A stretch of 64,000 bases of DNA from Streptomonospora sp. PA3 (GCF_009728995.1 NZ_VTZW01000009.1:303429-367428), one strand, 5' to 3'; shown: positions 52,857 through 61,860, numbered from the stretch's first letter. Numbers and translations are program-made. The notes: a model not told the origin generated them from the letters alone.

Positions 52857-54098
52857 TCAGGCGCGCGACTGCTCTCTCGTGTCGCCGGGTGCCAGGTCGA
52901 GAACCGCCAGGGCCCCGCCGTCGGGATGGTTGGCGAAGGAGAGCCGAGCACCCAGCACCTCGGCCTGGCCGCGGGCGATGGTGAGCCCCAAGCCGTGCCC
53001 ACCGCCGCCCTCCGGTGGCGTCGGGCCCTTGCGGAACCGGCCGGGCCCCTCCCGCAACAGGGTCTCGGGGAATCCCGGCCCGAGGTCGTGGATGCGCACC
53101 CGGGCCCCGTCGATCTCCACAGTGACCGGCGGTGCGCCGTGGCCGAGCGCGTTGACCAGCAGGTTGACCAGAATGCGTTCCAGCCGCCGGGGATCGGTCG
53201 AGACCACCCGCTCCGAGACGGACCGCACCGTCACATCGGGGCCGAACCGGGCGGCCCGGTGGCGGACGAACTCGGCGAGCGCGATGTCGCTGAGGTCGGC
53301 ACGCTGCGTCGCGGTGTCCAGCCGCGCCACCTCCAGCACGTCCTCGACCAGCGCCCGCAGGGCGGCGACCCGGTCGCGGACGAGTTCCGCGGGGCGGCCG
53401 TCACCGAGCAGGTCGGCGGCGGTGCTCAACCCGGTCAGGGGCGTGCGCAGCTCATGGGCGATGTCGGCCGTCACCCGCTGCTCGGCCGCGATGCGCGCCT
53501 GCAGCGCGTCGGCCATCGCGTCGACCGCCCGCGCCAGGTCGCCGGCTTCGTCGCGCGCGGTACCTCCCACGGCCTCGCTTACCCGCGTGTCCCGGTCCCC
53601 GGCGGCCACCCGCCCGGCCGCGGCGGCGACCCGGCTCAGGCGCGCCGAGAGACCCGCCCCCATCACCACCCCGGCGCCCGCGCCCAGCGCGACCACCACC
53701 GCGGAGCCGGCCAGCAGCACCCGGTCCAGCGCGGCCAGATCGTCCAGCCGGGGAGCGTAGGAGCTGCGCAGCGACAGGATCCGGCCGTCCGAGGTGGGCA
53801 CAGCCGCCCAGACCGCCGCCACGCCGTCGCCGCCGGTTATGGCGGTGGCCGTGTAGCCGTCGTCGGCGGCGTCGCGCAACCGGGCGGGCACCTCGGCGGA
53901 GTCGAGGCGGCTGCCCAGCGCGGGGCTGCCGGTGCGTTCGTAGGCGCGCAGCGCGAGCTCCACCCGTTCGGTCTGGAGTTCGCGGGCCTCCTCGGCCTGC
54001 TGGAACGCATAGGCGTAATGCACCGTCAGACTCAGCGCGACCGCGACCAGCGCGCTCACCACCGCGATGGTGGCGGTGATCCGCCGGCGCAGGCTCAC
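52857..54098 (-). CDS. Two-component sensor histidine kinase
   Basis: This is a 413-residue inner-membrane kinase with two membrane helices (about residues 8-30 and 128-150) flanking an extracytoplasmic sensor of about 95 residues. A HAMP linker, the dimerisation helix with phospho-acceptor His215 (ADIAHELRTPLTG) and an HATPase domain (RILVNLLVNALGHG, GHGLGLTIARG) follow. Its GTG start overlaps the stop of the response regulator (GTGA), so they are coupled. It resembles CseC-type kinases that monitor the cell envelope. Confidence 0.95.
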   Translation of the reverse strand: MSLRRRITATIAVVSALVAVALSLTVHYAYAFQQAEEARELQTERVELALRAYERTGSPALGSRLDSAEVPARLRDAADDGYTATAITGGDGVAAVWAAVPTSDGRILSLRSSYAPRLDDLAALDRVLLAGSAVVVALGAGAGVVMGAGLSARLSRVAAAAGRVAAGDRDTRVSEAVGGTARDEAGDLARAVDAMADALQARIAAEQRVTADIAHELRTPLTGLSTAADLLGDGRPAELVRDRVAALRALVEDVLEVARLDTATQRADLSDIALAEFVRHRAARFGPDVTVRSVSERVVSTDPRRLERILVNLLVNALGHGAPPVTVEIDGARVRIHDLGPGFPETLLREGPGRFRKGPTPPEGGGGHGLGLTIARGQAEVLGARLSFANHPDGGALAVLDLAPGDTREQSRA

Positions 54099-54784
54099 CT
54101 GTCGCCGCCCGCGAGCCGGTAGCCGAATCCGCGCACGGTCTCGATCCGGTCGGCGCCGATCTTGTTGCGGAGCCGCTGGACATGCACGTCGACCACGCGG
54201 GTGTCACCGCCCCACGCGTAGTCCCAGACGTCGTCCAGCAGGACGTCGCGGCTGAGGACGGTGCCGGGCGACTGCGCGAACCGCAGCAGCAGCCGCATCT
54301 CGGTGGGGGTCAGGTTCACCTCTCGGCCGCCGCGCAGCACTCGCACGCCGTGCGGGTCGATCTCGACGTCTCCGAAACGCAGCACGCCGCCCTCGGGCGG
54401 ACCGTCGCCGCAGAATCGCTCGGCGCGGCGCAGGGCGGCGCGCAGCCTCGCTGTCAGCACAGCGCTGTCGAAAGGCTTGGTGACGTAGTCGTCGGCCCCG
54501 GCCTCCAGGCCCACGACGATGTCGACCGGGTCGTCGCGCGCGGAGAGCATGAGGACCGGCACGAGGCTCTCCTCCCGGATGCGCCGGCACAGGCTGACGC
54601 CGTTCAGGTGCGGCAGCACCACGTCGATCAGCACCGCGTCGGGCGGCCGCGCCCGGAACAGGGCCAGCCCCTCGCGGCCGTCGGCGGCGGGGGTGACGCG
54701 GAAGCCGTCCCGCTCCAGGCTGAGGCCGGTGGTCTCGCGGATCACATCGTCGTCCTCGACGAACAGCACGTGCGCCCCGGTCAC
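54095..54784 (-). CDS. OmpR-family response regulator
   Basis: This is a 229-residue regulator. The receiver domain (about residues 4-118) has phospho-acceptor Asp54 in VLIDVVLPHLNG and the switch Lys in YVTKPFD. The C-terminal winged helix has NLTPTEMRLLLRFAQSPG and VDVHVQRLRNKI. The GTG start at 54784 overlaps the stop of the upstream lipoprotein gene. It is partnered with the kinase at 52857. An envelope-stress role is inferred from gene order only. Confidence 0.95.
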   Translation of the reverse strand: MTGAHVLFVEDDDVIRETTGLSLERDGFRVTPAADGREGLALFRARPPDAVLIDVVLPHLNGVSLCRRIREESLVPVLMLSARDDPVDIVVGLEAGADDYVTKPFDSAVLTARLRAALRRAERFCGDGPPEGGVLRFGDVEIDPHGVRVLRGGREVNLTPTEMRLLLRFAQSPGTVLSRDVLLDDVWDYAWGGDTRVVDVHVQRLRNKIGADRIETVRGFGYRLAGGDR

Positions 54785-55374
54785 CTCGCGGTTCCCCCGT
54801 CTGCCGCCTCGCTCAGTCGCGTGCCGTCCCACTCCAGCAACGTGCGCGTGACGGTTCGGGGGCACGTCTGCGAATCCGAGTCCGCCGCCCAGTCCGCGTG
54901 TTCGACCACGGGACCGCCGTCGTACCAGGCGACCCTGGAGGCGCCGTCCGCGGTGGTGTAGACCCGCTCGGCACGGTCCTCCCAGAGCCGGAAGACGTAA
55001 CCGGCGAGGCGTGCCGGACAGGCGGCCTCGCCGTCGCACCCTTGCACGTTGACCAGCGCGACCGGGACTCCGGCGCGGGGGAGCTCGTGGTAGCGCACGT
55101 ACACCGGGTACCAGCCCGCGCCGTACCCCTCCGTGCAGGGCCGCGCGATCGCGTCCTTGACGGCGTCGCTCACCCCCGGGTCATCGCGCAGCACCTCGAC
55201 CGCGTCGAGGGTGCGCGTGGTCGTGGCGTCTCCGCTCTGGGGCGCGGGCGTGGCAGGGGTCGGCGCCGCTCCGGAGACGCGGACCCCGGTGTCGACCACG
55301 CCGCAGCCGGCGGCGGCCGCCATCCCGGCGGCGGCGCAGAGCACAAAGGCCGCCGTTCTCGTGGAATCTAGCAT
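54781..55374 (-). CDS. Lipoprotein, CseA-like position in a two-component operon
   Basis: This is a 197-residue lipoprotein. The signal peptide ends in a lipobox AAAGC (Cys24), followed by a Thr/Pro-rich linker and a globular domain with four further Cys (CTEGYGAGW, GCDGEAAC, SQTC). It is the first of three overlapping genes (lipoprotein, response regulator, kinase), each joined by GTGA. In Streptomyces the cse operon has the same order, with sigE before cseA. No sigma factor gene is seen here. It may modulate the kinase sensor outside the membrane. Confidence 0.85.
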   Translation of the reverse strand: MLDSTRTAAFVLCAAAGMAAAAGCGVVDTGVRVSGAAPTPATPAPQSGDATTTRTLDAVEVLRDDPGVSDAVKDAIARPCTEGYGAGWYPVYVRYHELPRAGVPVALVNVQGCDGEAACPARLAGYVFRLWEDRAERVYTTADGASRVAWYDGGPVVEHADWAADSDSQTCPRTVTRTLLEWDGTRLSEAADGGTAR

Positions 55375-55508
55375 CGCCGCGATGCTACCTCCGTGCGGGC
55401 CGCTGTTACACGATCGACAAAATTCCTCCGGGAGACCGCAATACGGCGTCAGCGGGACCGAGAAACCCGCTTTCTAGCCTCCGGTGGGAACACCGAGGAG
55501 GCAGGAAA

Positions 55509-56192
55509 ATGGGAATTCGATATCCGCAACCGGTATTGCTGGCCGCGGTGGTTCTTCTCGCGCTCGCGTCGTGCTCGCCGGGGCAGTCCGTGCACACGTC
55601 CGGCTCACAGACGGGAGCCGGCGCGCCCGTCGTCTTCCGGGCCGCAACCGACGATCCGGTCGTGTTCTTGACGATCGACGACGGCGCGGTGCGCGATCCC
55701 GCGATGATTTCCGTACTGAAGAAGGCCCAGGTACCGGCCTCTCTCTTCCTCACCGGCGATTACGCCGTCGATGACCCCGGGTTCTTCCGCCGGCTGCGCG
55801 ACGAGGCGACAGCGCGCATCGAGGGCCACAGCATCGACCACTCCGATCTGAAGGGACAGGGCTTCGCCGACCAGAAGCGGCAGATCTGCCGGCCCGCCCG
55901 GTCCTATACGAAGATGTTCGGACAGCGGCCGCGCCTGTTCCGGCCGCCGTACGGCAGTTACGACGAAACGACACTCCGCGCGGCCGTTGAATGCGGCGTC
56001 TCCCATGTCGTCCTGTGGAGCGCAGAGATCAAGGACGGGAAAATGTCGTTCGCCGCCGCCGACCGCCTGCGGCCGGGCGACATCGTCCTCATGCATTTCG
56101 GGGGCGCTTTCCGGGAGAATGTGGCGGAGTTCGTGAGGCAGGCCGACCGCTCGGGCCTGCACCCGGCGCTGCTTGAGGAGTACCTCCGGTGA
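55509..56192 (+). CDS. Lipoprotein polysaccharide deacetylase (NodB domain)
   Basis: This is a 227-residue exported enzyme. A signal peptide ends in lipobox LASC (Cys22). The NodB-fold domain shows motif 1 TIDDG (Asp57, Asp58), motif 2 GHSIDHSDL (His107, His111 for metal), motif 3 RPPYGSYDE and a late catalytic His region IVLMHFGG. It probably removes N-acetyl groups from peptidoglycan or other cell-wall glycans. The ATG follows GGAGGCAGGAA. It is divergent from the lipoprotein/two-component operon, which would suit envelope-related regulation. Confidence 0.92.
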   Translation: MGIRYPQPVLLAAVVLLALASCSPGQSVHTSGSQTGAGAPVVFRAATDDPVVFLTIDDGAVRDPAMISVLKKAQVPASLFLTGDYAVDDPGFFRRLRDEATARIEGHSIDHSDLKGQGFADQKRQICRPARSYTKMFGQRPRLFRPPYGSYDETTLRAAVECGVSHVVLWSAEIKDGKMSFAAADRLRPGDIVLMHFGGAFRENVAEFVRQADRSGLHPALLEEYLR

Positions 56193-56350
56193 ACACATCG
56201 GCCGGAGCACGCTTACCGGTACAGGTGCTGAAGGGCCTGTGGGCTCGCCTCGTCCGCCCGCCGGCCGCACACACACCTCGCCTGGCCGAGGGGAGGCCGC
56301 AGGCAGTACACGCCCCCTCATGCGCCACGTTGAGACCAGGGCGGCGGCGG

Positions 56351-56995
56351 CTAGCGTTCACCCTCCTGAGCCGCCCGCCACCGGCCGGAAGGCGGCAGGT
56401 TCCGTAGCGCAGTGGTGATGAGGTCGACGGAACGGGTGAGGGTGCGGTCCGACGGCTGGTCGTGCTCGACGGCGACGGAGGCCGCCGCGAGGCCCGCGCC
56501 GAACACCCCGCCGACCAGGACGGTCGCATCCGCTTCGTCGAAGTCGTCCGGGTAGGCGTGATGGAGTGCGCCGGCGAGGCGCCGCAGTGCGGTGAAGGCG
56601 TGGTCGAGCATCCGCGCGCGGAGCTGCGGCGTCGACATGATCAGCCGCAGTCGCCGCGTTTCCAACCGTCCGGCGGGGTCGCGGGACCCGCTCCTGGTCG
56701 AGTCGATCATGGCGTGGATCGCGCGGTCCAGCACGTCGATCGGGCCGTCGTCCGCGGCGCGAGCCGCGATCGCGTCCAGACCCGCGGTGAGAACGTCGCC
56801 GGTATCGGGGAACAGCACGTCGTCCTTGCTCGCGAAGTAGTTGAAGAACGTGGCCACCGACACCTCGGCGGCCTCGGCGATCCGGGCCACGGTGGTGGCC
56901 TCGTAGCCCTCCTGTTCGAACAGCTCGTAGGCGCTCTCGATCAGCGTCCGCCTCGTGCGCTGCTTCTTCCGCTCGCGAAGACCCGGTTCCGGCAT
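56351..56995 (-). CDS. TetR/AcrR family transcriptional regulator
   Basis: This is a 214-residue regulator. The helix-turn-helix is VARIAEAAEVSVATFFNYFAS (here split about residues 38-58), followed by a helical ligand domain. The ATG lies 7 nt from a TATTAT -10 box on the minus strand (57008-57003), so its mRNA is probably leaderless. It is divergent from the arylamine N-acetyltransferase gene, with palindromes between them, and is probably its repressor. Confidence 0.92.
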   Translation of the reverse strand: MPEPGLRERKKQRTRRTLIESAYELFEQEGYEATTVARIAEAAEVSVATFFNYFASKDDVLFPDTGDVLTAGLDAIAARAADDGPIDVLDRAIHAMIDSTRSGSRDPAGRLETRRLRLIMSTPQLRARMLDHAFTALRRLAGALHHAYPDDFDEADATVLVGGVFGAGLAAASVAVEHDQPSDRTLTRSVDLITTALRNLPPSGRWRAAQEGER

Positions 56996-56996
56996 G

Positions 56997-57036
56997 GAAC
57001 TTATAATACATCTAATTTTAGAGCTAGTCTAAGTTC
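56997..57036. promoter_or_regulatory. Overlapping divergent promoters with palindromic operator
   Basis: GAACTTA (56997-57003) and TAAGTTC (57030-57036) are inverted, and TCTAA-TT-TTAGA (57011-57022) lies between. This AT-rich 40-bp element fills the whole gap between the TetR and N-acetyltransferase genes. It contains -10-like TATTAT (minus) and TAGTCT (57025-57030, plus), each about 7 nt from a start codon. Confidence 0.68.
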
Positions 57037-57037
57037 T

Positions 57038-57916
57038 ATGGTGAACTCGCTACTGGACCGGATCGACTACCCGCACCCCGTCCGCGTCGACGAGCAGACC
57101 CTGCGCGGCCTGCACCGCGCATGGCGGACCCACGTGCCCTACGAAAACCTCGACATCCAGCTCGGACGCCCGATCAACCTCGGACCGGACGCTCTGCTCG
57201 ACAAGCTCGTGCGCCGTCGGCGCGGTGGCTACTGCTACGAACAGAACGGCGGGCTCGCGCTACTCCTGCGCGCGGTCGGCTTCGAGGTGACCATGGCCGA
57301 AGGTGCCGTACTCCGGCAGGAGCGGGGAGAGGCCATGTGGGGCAACCACAACGTGCTCCTCGTCGACCTCGACGGCCGGCGCTGGCTCGCCGACGCCGGC
57401 ATCGGCGACGGATTCCTGGAGCCCCTTCCCCTGCGCGAGGGGCACCACAACCAAGGCGGGGTCATCTACCGGCTGGAGCGACTCGGCCCGGACACCTGGC
57501 GGTTCCACCACCACCCGGGCGGATCCGTCGCCTCCTACGACTTCCGCCTCCGCCCGCGCGAACTCGCCGACTTCACGGACTGCTCGCGGGAGCTGTCGAC
57601 CTCGCCGGACTCGGCATATGTCACAACCCTCATCGCTGCCCGGCCCCTCGCTGACGACACCACGCTGTTGCTGCTCTCGCGCACGCTGAGACACGTGGGT
57701 GCCAACCCCGGACCGCCCCAGACCCTGCGCACCATCGACGAATTCGCCGAGACCCTCGCCGATCGGCTCCTCGTCGCGGTCGACGACCTCGGCGACGACG
57801 GCCTCACCCGCCTCTGGGAGCAGGCCGGCACCCAGCACGACCTCTGGCAGGCCCGGTCCCCGGCCACCGGTTCGCCTTCGTCCAGCGAAAGCCACGGCGG
57901 CGGCACAACAGGTTGA
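57038..57916 (+). CDS. Arylamine N-acetyltransferase
   Basis: This is a 292-residue cytosolic enzyme that transfers acetyl from acetyl-CoA to arylamines or hydrazines. The catalytic triad is clear: Cys66 in RRGGYCYEQN, His104 in WGNHNVLLVD and Asp119 in WLADAGIGDG. The family N-terminus (LHRAWRTHVPYENLDIQLG) is intact. The C-terminus carries about 20 extra polar residues. There is no Shine-Dalgarno, and a -10-like box 7 nt upstream suggests a leaderless transcript. It is divergent from a TetR gene that probably represses it. Confidence 0.95.
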   Translation: MVNSLLDRIDYPHPVRVDEQTLRGLHRAWRTHVPYENLDIQLGRPINLGPDALLDKLVRRRRGGYCYEQNGGLALLLRAVGFEVTMAEGAVLRQERGEAMWGNHNVLLVDLDGRRWLADAGIGDGFLEPLPLREGHHNQGGVIYRLERLGPDTWRFHHHPGGSVASYDFRLRPRELADFTDCSRELSTSPDSAYVTTLIAARPLADDTTLLLLSRTLRHVGANPGPPQTLRTIDEFAETLADRLLVAVDDLGDDGLTRLWEQAGTQHDLWQARSPATGSPSSSESHGGGTTG

Positions 57917-58004
57917 ACACGGTGCCACGGCAGGAGTTGCCGAATGGTGAAGATTTGGGGTAATTTGCCGCGGATCCCCCAATTCCGTGCTCGAAGGAAC
58001 AACC

Positions 58005-59309
58005 TTGACCTCAGGCATGGGCGGTCTGCGCGGCGACACCAGATTTCTGCATATCGGCCCGTACAAGACGGGAACGACCGCGATCCAGGGCGCGTTCCAC
58101 CAGGCGCGCGCCCGCCTGCGGGAGCAGGGCCTGGTCTACATCGGCAAGAACCGCCAGCCGGCCGGAGCGGCGCAGCAGGCCGCCGGCATTCCGCCGATGT
58201 TCGGCTCGGCGCACAAGCGCGACACCTACTGGCAGGAGCTGCTCGAAGAGGTCGAGGCCGAGGGCGCGCTGCGGCCGATCATCAGCAGCGAGTTCTTCTG
58301 CGAGGCCGACGACGATGCGGCGCGCCGCATCGTCGAGGACCTCGGCGGTCCGCGTGTGCACCTCGTCGTGACGCTGCGCCCGCTCGCCAAGATCCTCCCC
58401 GCCCAGTGGCAGCAGTATGTACAGGCCGGGCTGCTGCACTCCTACGAGGAGTGGCTGGAGGCGGTGTTCAACGGCCCGCCCGCCGAGATACCCACACCCA
58501 CCTTCTGGCGGCGCCACGATCACGGGACGCTGATCAGCCGGTGGGCCGAGATCGTCGGCCCCGAGAACCTCACCGTGATCGCGGTCGACGACTCAGACCC
58601 CGGCATGCTGCTGCGCAGCTTCGAGGACATCCTCGACCTGCCCGACGGCTTCCTGGCTCCCGACGAGACTCAGGCCAACCGCTCGCTCTCCTACCCCGAG
58701 GCCGAGTTCTTCCGGCGGTTCAACCGCGAATTCCTCGCCGGCGACCTGGACAGGCTGATGTACGGCCGCTACTTGCGGCAGGGCCTCGCCCCGCACCTGA
58801 AGTACCACCACCGGCCCTCACGCGAGGACTCGGTGATTCGCACCCCGGCCTGGGCTATGGAGCGCGCCGCGAAGCTAGGTGTCGAGTCCGCGGCGACGGT
58901 CTCGGCGCTGGGGGTGCGGATCATGGGCGATCTCGCCAAGCTCAGCGAGATCCCCGAGAACCGGGTGGGCACGCCGTCCGGAGGAGAGGCGATTCCCGTC
59001 GAGGCCGCCGCCCACGCCGTGCTGGGCACGCTCGTCGCGGTCGAGAACAGGGAGAAGAGTCAGCAGAAGGCCGCGGAGAGGGCCGCAAGGAAGGCCGCCA
59101 AGGAAGCGGCCGCCGCCGCGGCGAAGAAAGCCGCCGAGGCAGAGCGGAAGAAGGCGGCCAAGGCCGCCGAACGAGCCAGGCTCCGCGATCCGGACCGCCT
59201 GCCCAACGTGACGGCCCGCCGCCTCGCCCGGGAACTGATCAATCGCGGCATCCGCAAGCTCGCCCGCACGCGCAGGCGCATTCTGCGCCGCGTTCGGAGT
59301 TCCTCGTAG
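58005..59309 (+). CDS. Sulfotransferase-like P-loop protein with Ala/Lys-rich coiled coil
   Basis: This is a protein of about 434 residues. The N-terminal RFLHIGPYKTGTTAIQGAF is a PAPS-binding-type P-loop (Lys-Thr-Gly-Thr-Thr), and VHLVVTLRPLAKILPAQWQQ resembles the 3'-phosphate-binding strand of sulfotransferases. After about residue 345 comes a repetitive Ala/Lys/Glu helix (about 40 residues, AARKAAKEAAAAAAKKA) and a basic tail. The function may be carbohydrate or cell-surface sulfation, but no substrate is evident. The start is uncertain. TTG at 58005 has AAGGA at 6 nt, with GTG 57987 and ATG 58017 as alternatives. Confidence 0.78.
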   Translation: MTSGMGGLRGDTRFLHIGPYKTGTTAIQGAFHQARARLREQGLVYIGKNRQPAGAAQQAAGIPPMFGSAHKRDTYWQELLEEVEAEGALRPIISSEFFCEADDDAARRIVEDLGGPRVHLVVTLRPLAKILPAQWQQYVQAGLLHSYEEWLEAVFNGPPAEIPTPTFWRRHDHGTLISRWAEIVGPENLTVIAVDDSDPGMLLRSFEDILDLPDGFLAPDETQANRSLSYPEAEFFRRFNREFLAGDLDRLMYGRYLRQGLAPHLKYHHRPSREDSVIRTPAWAMERAAKLGVESAATVSALGVRIMGDLAKLSEIPENRVGTPSGGEAIPVEAAAHAVLGTLVAVENREKSQQKAAERAARKAAKEAAAAAAKKAAEAERKKAAKAAERARLRDPDRLPNVTARRLARELINRGIRKLARTRRRILRRVRSSS

Positions 59310-59401
59310 GACCCGTCCCCGCCGGCGCGAAACTGCTGCTGCGGGTCCCCCCCGGGATGGCGCCACCGGGGTGATTTCCTACCTCAGAGGACGGAGCGAG
59401 G

Positions 59402-59977
59402 GTGAGCGGCGAACTCGAGGGAAAGGTATTCAGAAACAAGGCGGGCAGTCTGTTCTCGTTTCTCTGTATTCTTTTCCTATTGTTTATATTTTCGGGGATC
59501 TCGTTTGAAGCTCGAGACCTGCCGTGGCCACGATTCGTGGTGGTTTCTATTGTCTGTCCGGCCGGTCTTGCGGTGGTCGTATGGATGATTCTGAAGTGCG
59601 TGTTTCTGTCCAGTATGCGCTTGCGCTCAGGATTCATAGAGGTGCATGGGTTTGTGTATCGCCATCATATTCCGGTGCACAGGGTGCAGCATGTATGGGG
59701 TGACGGCCCATTGGAAGTGCGTTGTATCGACGGTCGGTCCTATGTGTGCCTGGGCATGTCCGGAAGTTTGGTCGCGGATATGTTCGGGAATCGGGCACAC
59801 CAGCGGGCTGCCGCCCAAATAAACCAGTATGTGCGTCGCCATCGCCGTGGGATGCGAAGGGCGGGGATGGCGGGTGTTGAGCGCGAGTTCCGCCCCAACG
59901 GGATTCTTGTGCTGACTGTATTCACTGCCGGCAGTGCGATTTTCTGGCTCTTCGGCTACATTGCTCCGCAGGTATGA
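59402..59977 (+). CDS. Low-GC membrane protein with PH-like region
   Basis: This is a 191-residue protein not recognised by name. Two membrane helices (about residues 16-33 and 44-70) precede a beta-rich soluble region (LRSGFIEVHGFVYRHHIPV) like bacterial PH domains, and a last helix ends the protein. Base composition is much lower in GC and codon choice is more AT-ended than in every neighbour, which suggests recent transfer. The GTG start follows GGACGGAGCGAGG. The gap before it is 92 nt. Confidence 0.7.
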   Translation: MSGELEGKVFRNKAGSLFSFLCILFLLFIFSGISFEARDLPWPRFVVVSIVCPAGLAVVVWMILKCVFLSSMRLRSGFIEVHGFVYRHHIPVHRVQHVWGDGPLEVRCIDGRSYVCLGMSGSLVADMFGNRAHQRAAAQINQYVRRHRRGMRRAGMAGVEREFRPNGILVLTVFTAGSAIFWLFGYIAPQV

Positions 59978-60483
59978 AACTTCAGGGGCGTCCGTCCGGC
60001 TCGCCACCGGTCCTTGCAGGCCGGTGTCATTGGTGCCGTCCGTTCCGGAATACGAGGGCGGCGCCGCACGAACGAACGCGGCCAGCCCCTCTGTCGTCGG
60101 CTGCCGCGATGATGTCGGCGGTGCGGACCGATGGGAGCAGGGTGATGATCGAGCGGGCCGTGCAGCAGGTCGACCACGACCCGGTGGTGCGTGTGCACGC
60201 CGAAGCGCCACCGCACTGATGTTCATCGAGCGGCGCCTGGACCCGACCACCTGGGCCACGGCGCTGGCGCTGCCCACCACCAGCCGCCGCTCCGAGCCGC
60301 CCGCCGAACGCGCCCTCGTCGGCTAGTAGGGCTCGTCGATGGCTCCGCAGGCCGTGCGTACATGGACGGTCTCGTCCCACTCCTTGCCAGGGTGCGAGAA
60401 CGACAGGAAGAGGCGCCATGGACCCGACTGCGGCCGACGCGGTGTGGACCGGTTGTCCGGCCCACACCGCCGCACTGCGGGGA
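59978..60483. other. Gene-free region with terminator
   Basis: This 506-bp stretch shows only short GC-driven frames without ribosome binding sites or recognisable motifs. It ends in the hairpin at 60439-60470, which probably terminates the minus-strand esterase gene. Confidence 0.5.
60439..60470 (-). terminator. Hairpin terminator of the esterase gene
   Basis: GCGGTGTGG (60439-60447) and CCACACCGC (60462-60470) pair, with an inner CCGG/CCGG extension. It lies 14 nt beyond the esterase stop codon on the minus strand. Confidence 0.6.
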
Positions 60484-61860
60484 CTAGCCGGTTGTACAGG
60501 AGGAGCCGTTGAGCGCGAACTCGGTCGGTGGTGGGTTGGAGCCGCTGTGGGTGGCCTGGAACCCGAAGTCGGCGCTCGCCTCCGGGGCGATGGTGCCGTT
60601 GTAGCCGACGTTGCCGGCGGTCACCTCGGCGCCGGACTGGCTTACTGTGGCGTTCCAGGCGTTGGTGACCCGCTGGTCACCCGGCCAGGTCCAACTCAGA
60701 GACCACCCGTCGATCGGCGTGGGGCCGGTGTTGGTGATGGTCACCGCGGCGGTGAACCCGTTGTTCCAGGTGTTGGCGGTGTAGGCGATTTCGCAGGCGG
60801 TGTCGCCCTCCGGCGGATCGGATGGCGACGGACTCGGGGTCGGATCGGGATCGGGCGTGCCGCCGAGGTCCAGGGCCCTGCGCAGGAAGGCGTCGATCGT
60901 GTCCCACGTCGGGTCGGGCGTGCCCGTGGTGACGGTCTCCTGGCAGTCGGCGGCGGTGCGGACGGTCTGGGTGCCGAAGTGCGCCGAGCTCATGACGTCG
61001 GTCCTGCTGTGGCCGGCGTCGGGAACCGAGATGAACCGGGCGTCGCCGCATGCGTCGCGGACCGCGTTGTAGAGGATGGTGCTCTGCCCGTGCGGCACGA
61101 TGTTGTCGCTTTGGCCGTGCAGGAGCAGCATCGGCGGATCGCCGCCGTCGACGTAGGTGATCGGGTTGGCCTTGGCGACCTTGTCCGGGCAGGTCTGGAT
61201 CGCGCAGCCCATCAGCCGCGACGCGGGAGCGTCGGGGGCGTCGTGGTCTATCCCTCCGCTCGGCGGGCTCTGGGCGTTCAGCTGGAGGAAGTCGCTGGGA
61301 CCGAAGAACGGTACCGACGCCTGCACGCTGCTGGAGACACCGGTGGTTCCCAGATCGCCCTCGAGTTCTGCAACGCCTCCGGTCGTCCCGGCCATGCTTG
61401 CCACCCAGCCGCCCGAGGAGGTGCCCATGACGGCGAAGCGGTCTGGGTCGAGCCGGTACTGGTCGGCGTTGGCGCGCAGGAAGCGGATCGCGGCCTTGAT
61501 GTCGTGCACCTGGGCCGGGAACTGCGCCTGGGAACTGGACCGGACGCTGACGCCGGCCACGGCGTAGCCCTTGGGGTTGAGGGCGTCGGCGATCGCGTCG
61601 GCGCCGGACTTGCCGTCGTCGCTCATCCAGGCGGAGCCGCTGCTCCAGATTACGAGCGGCCGGTCCTGGCCGCCCTCAGGCAGATACAGGTCGAGCAGGT
61701 GTCCCCGGCTGTCGGCGGGCTGGGCGGGTGCGTAGGCGACGTTGGTGATCGTTTCGGCGGCCTGAGCCGAGGCCGGTGCCCAGGTGAGCAGCACGGCGGT
61801 CGTGGCTAAGACGGTCGCGGACGCGCCGAGTGCGACGGCCGCGCGGATGCGAGTAAGCAT
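60484..61860 (-). CDS. Secreted esterase with C-terminal CBM2 cellulose-binding module
   Basis: This is a 458-residue secreted enzyme. The signal peptide (about residues 1-35) ends in ASAQAAE. The alpha/beta-hydrolase domain (about 38-340) has the nucleophile Ser148 in GTSSGG, Asp in HGQSDNIVP and His in DAGHSRT. A Pro/Ser/Asp linker (PDPDPTPSPSPSDPPEG) leads to a family 2 carbohydrate-binding module (about 362-458) with paired Cys and three Trp (TWNNGF, DGWSLSWTW, NAWNATVS). It probably removes acyl groups from plant polysaccharide. The ATG follows GGAAGAAG. Confidence 0.94.
   Translation of the reverse strand: MLTRIRAAVALGASATVLATTAVLLTWAPASAQAAETITNVAYAPAQPADSRGHLLDLYLPEGGQDRPLVIWSSGSAWMSDDGKSGADAIADALNPKGYAVAGVSVRSSSQAQFPAQVHDIKAAIRFLRANADQYRLDPDRFAVMGTSSGGWVASMAGTTGGVAELEGDLGTTGVSSSVQASVPFFGPSDFLQLNAQSPPSGGIDHDAPDAPASRLMGCAIQTCPDKVAKANPITYVDGGDPPMLLLHGQSDNIVPHGQSTILYNAVRDACGDARFISVPDAGHSRTDVMSSAHFGTQTVRTAADCQETVTTGTPDPTWDTIDAFLRRALDLGGTPDPDPTPSPSPSDPPEGDTACEIAYTANTWNNGFTAAVTITNTGPTPIDGWSLSWTWPGDQRVTNAWNATVSQSGAEVTAGNVGYNGTIAPEASADFGFQATHSGSNPPPTEFALNGSSCTTG

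Noticed and set aside
60219..60327. Short frame beginning MFIERRLDPTTW in the gene-free region
   Set aside because: No Shine-Dalgarno and no recognisable family. The length and composition fit a chance frame.
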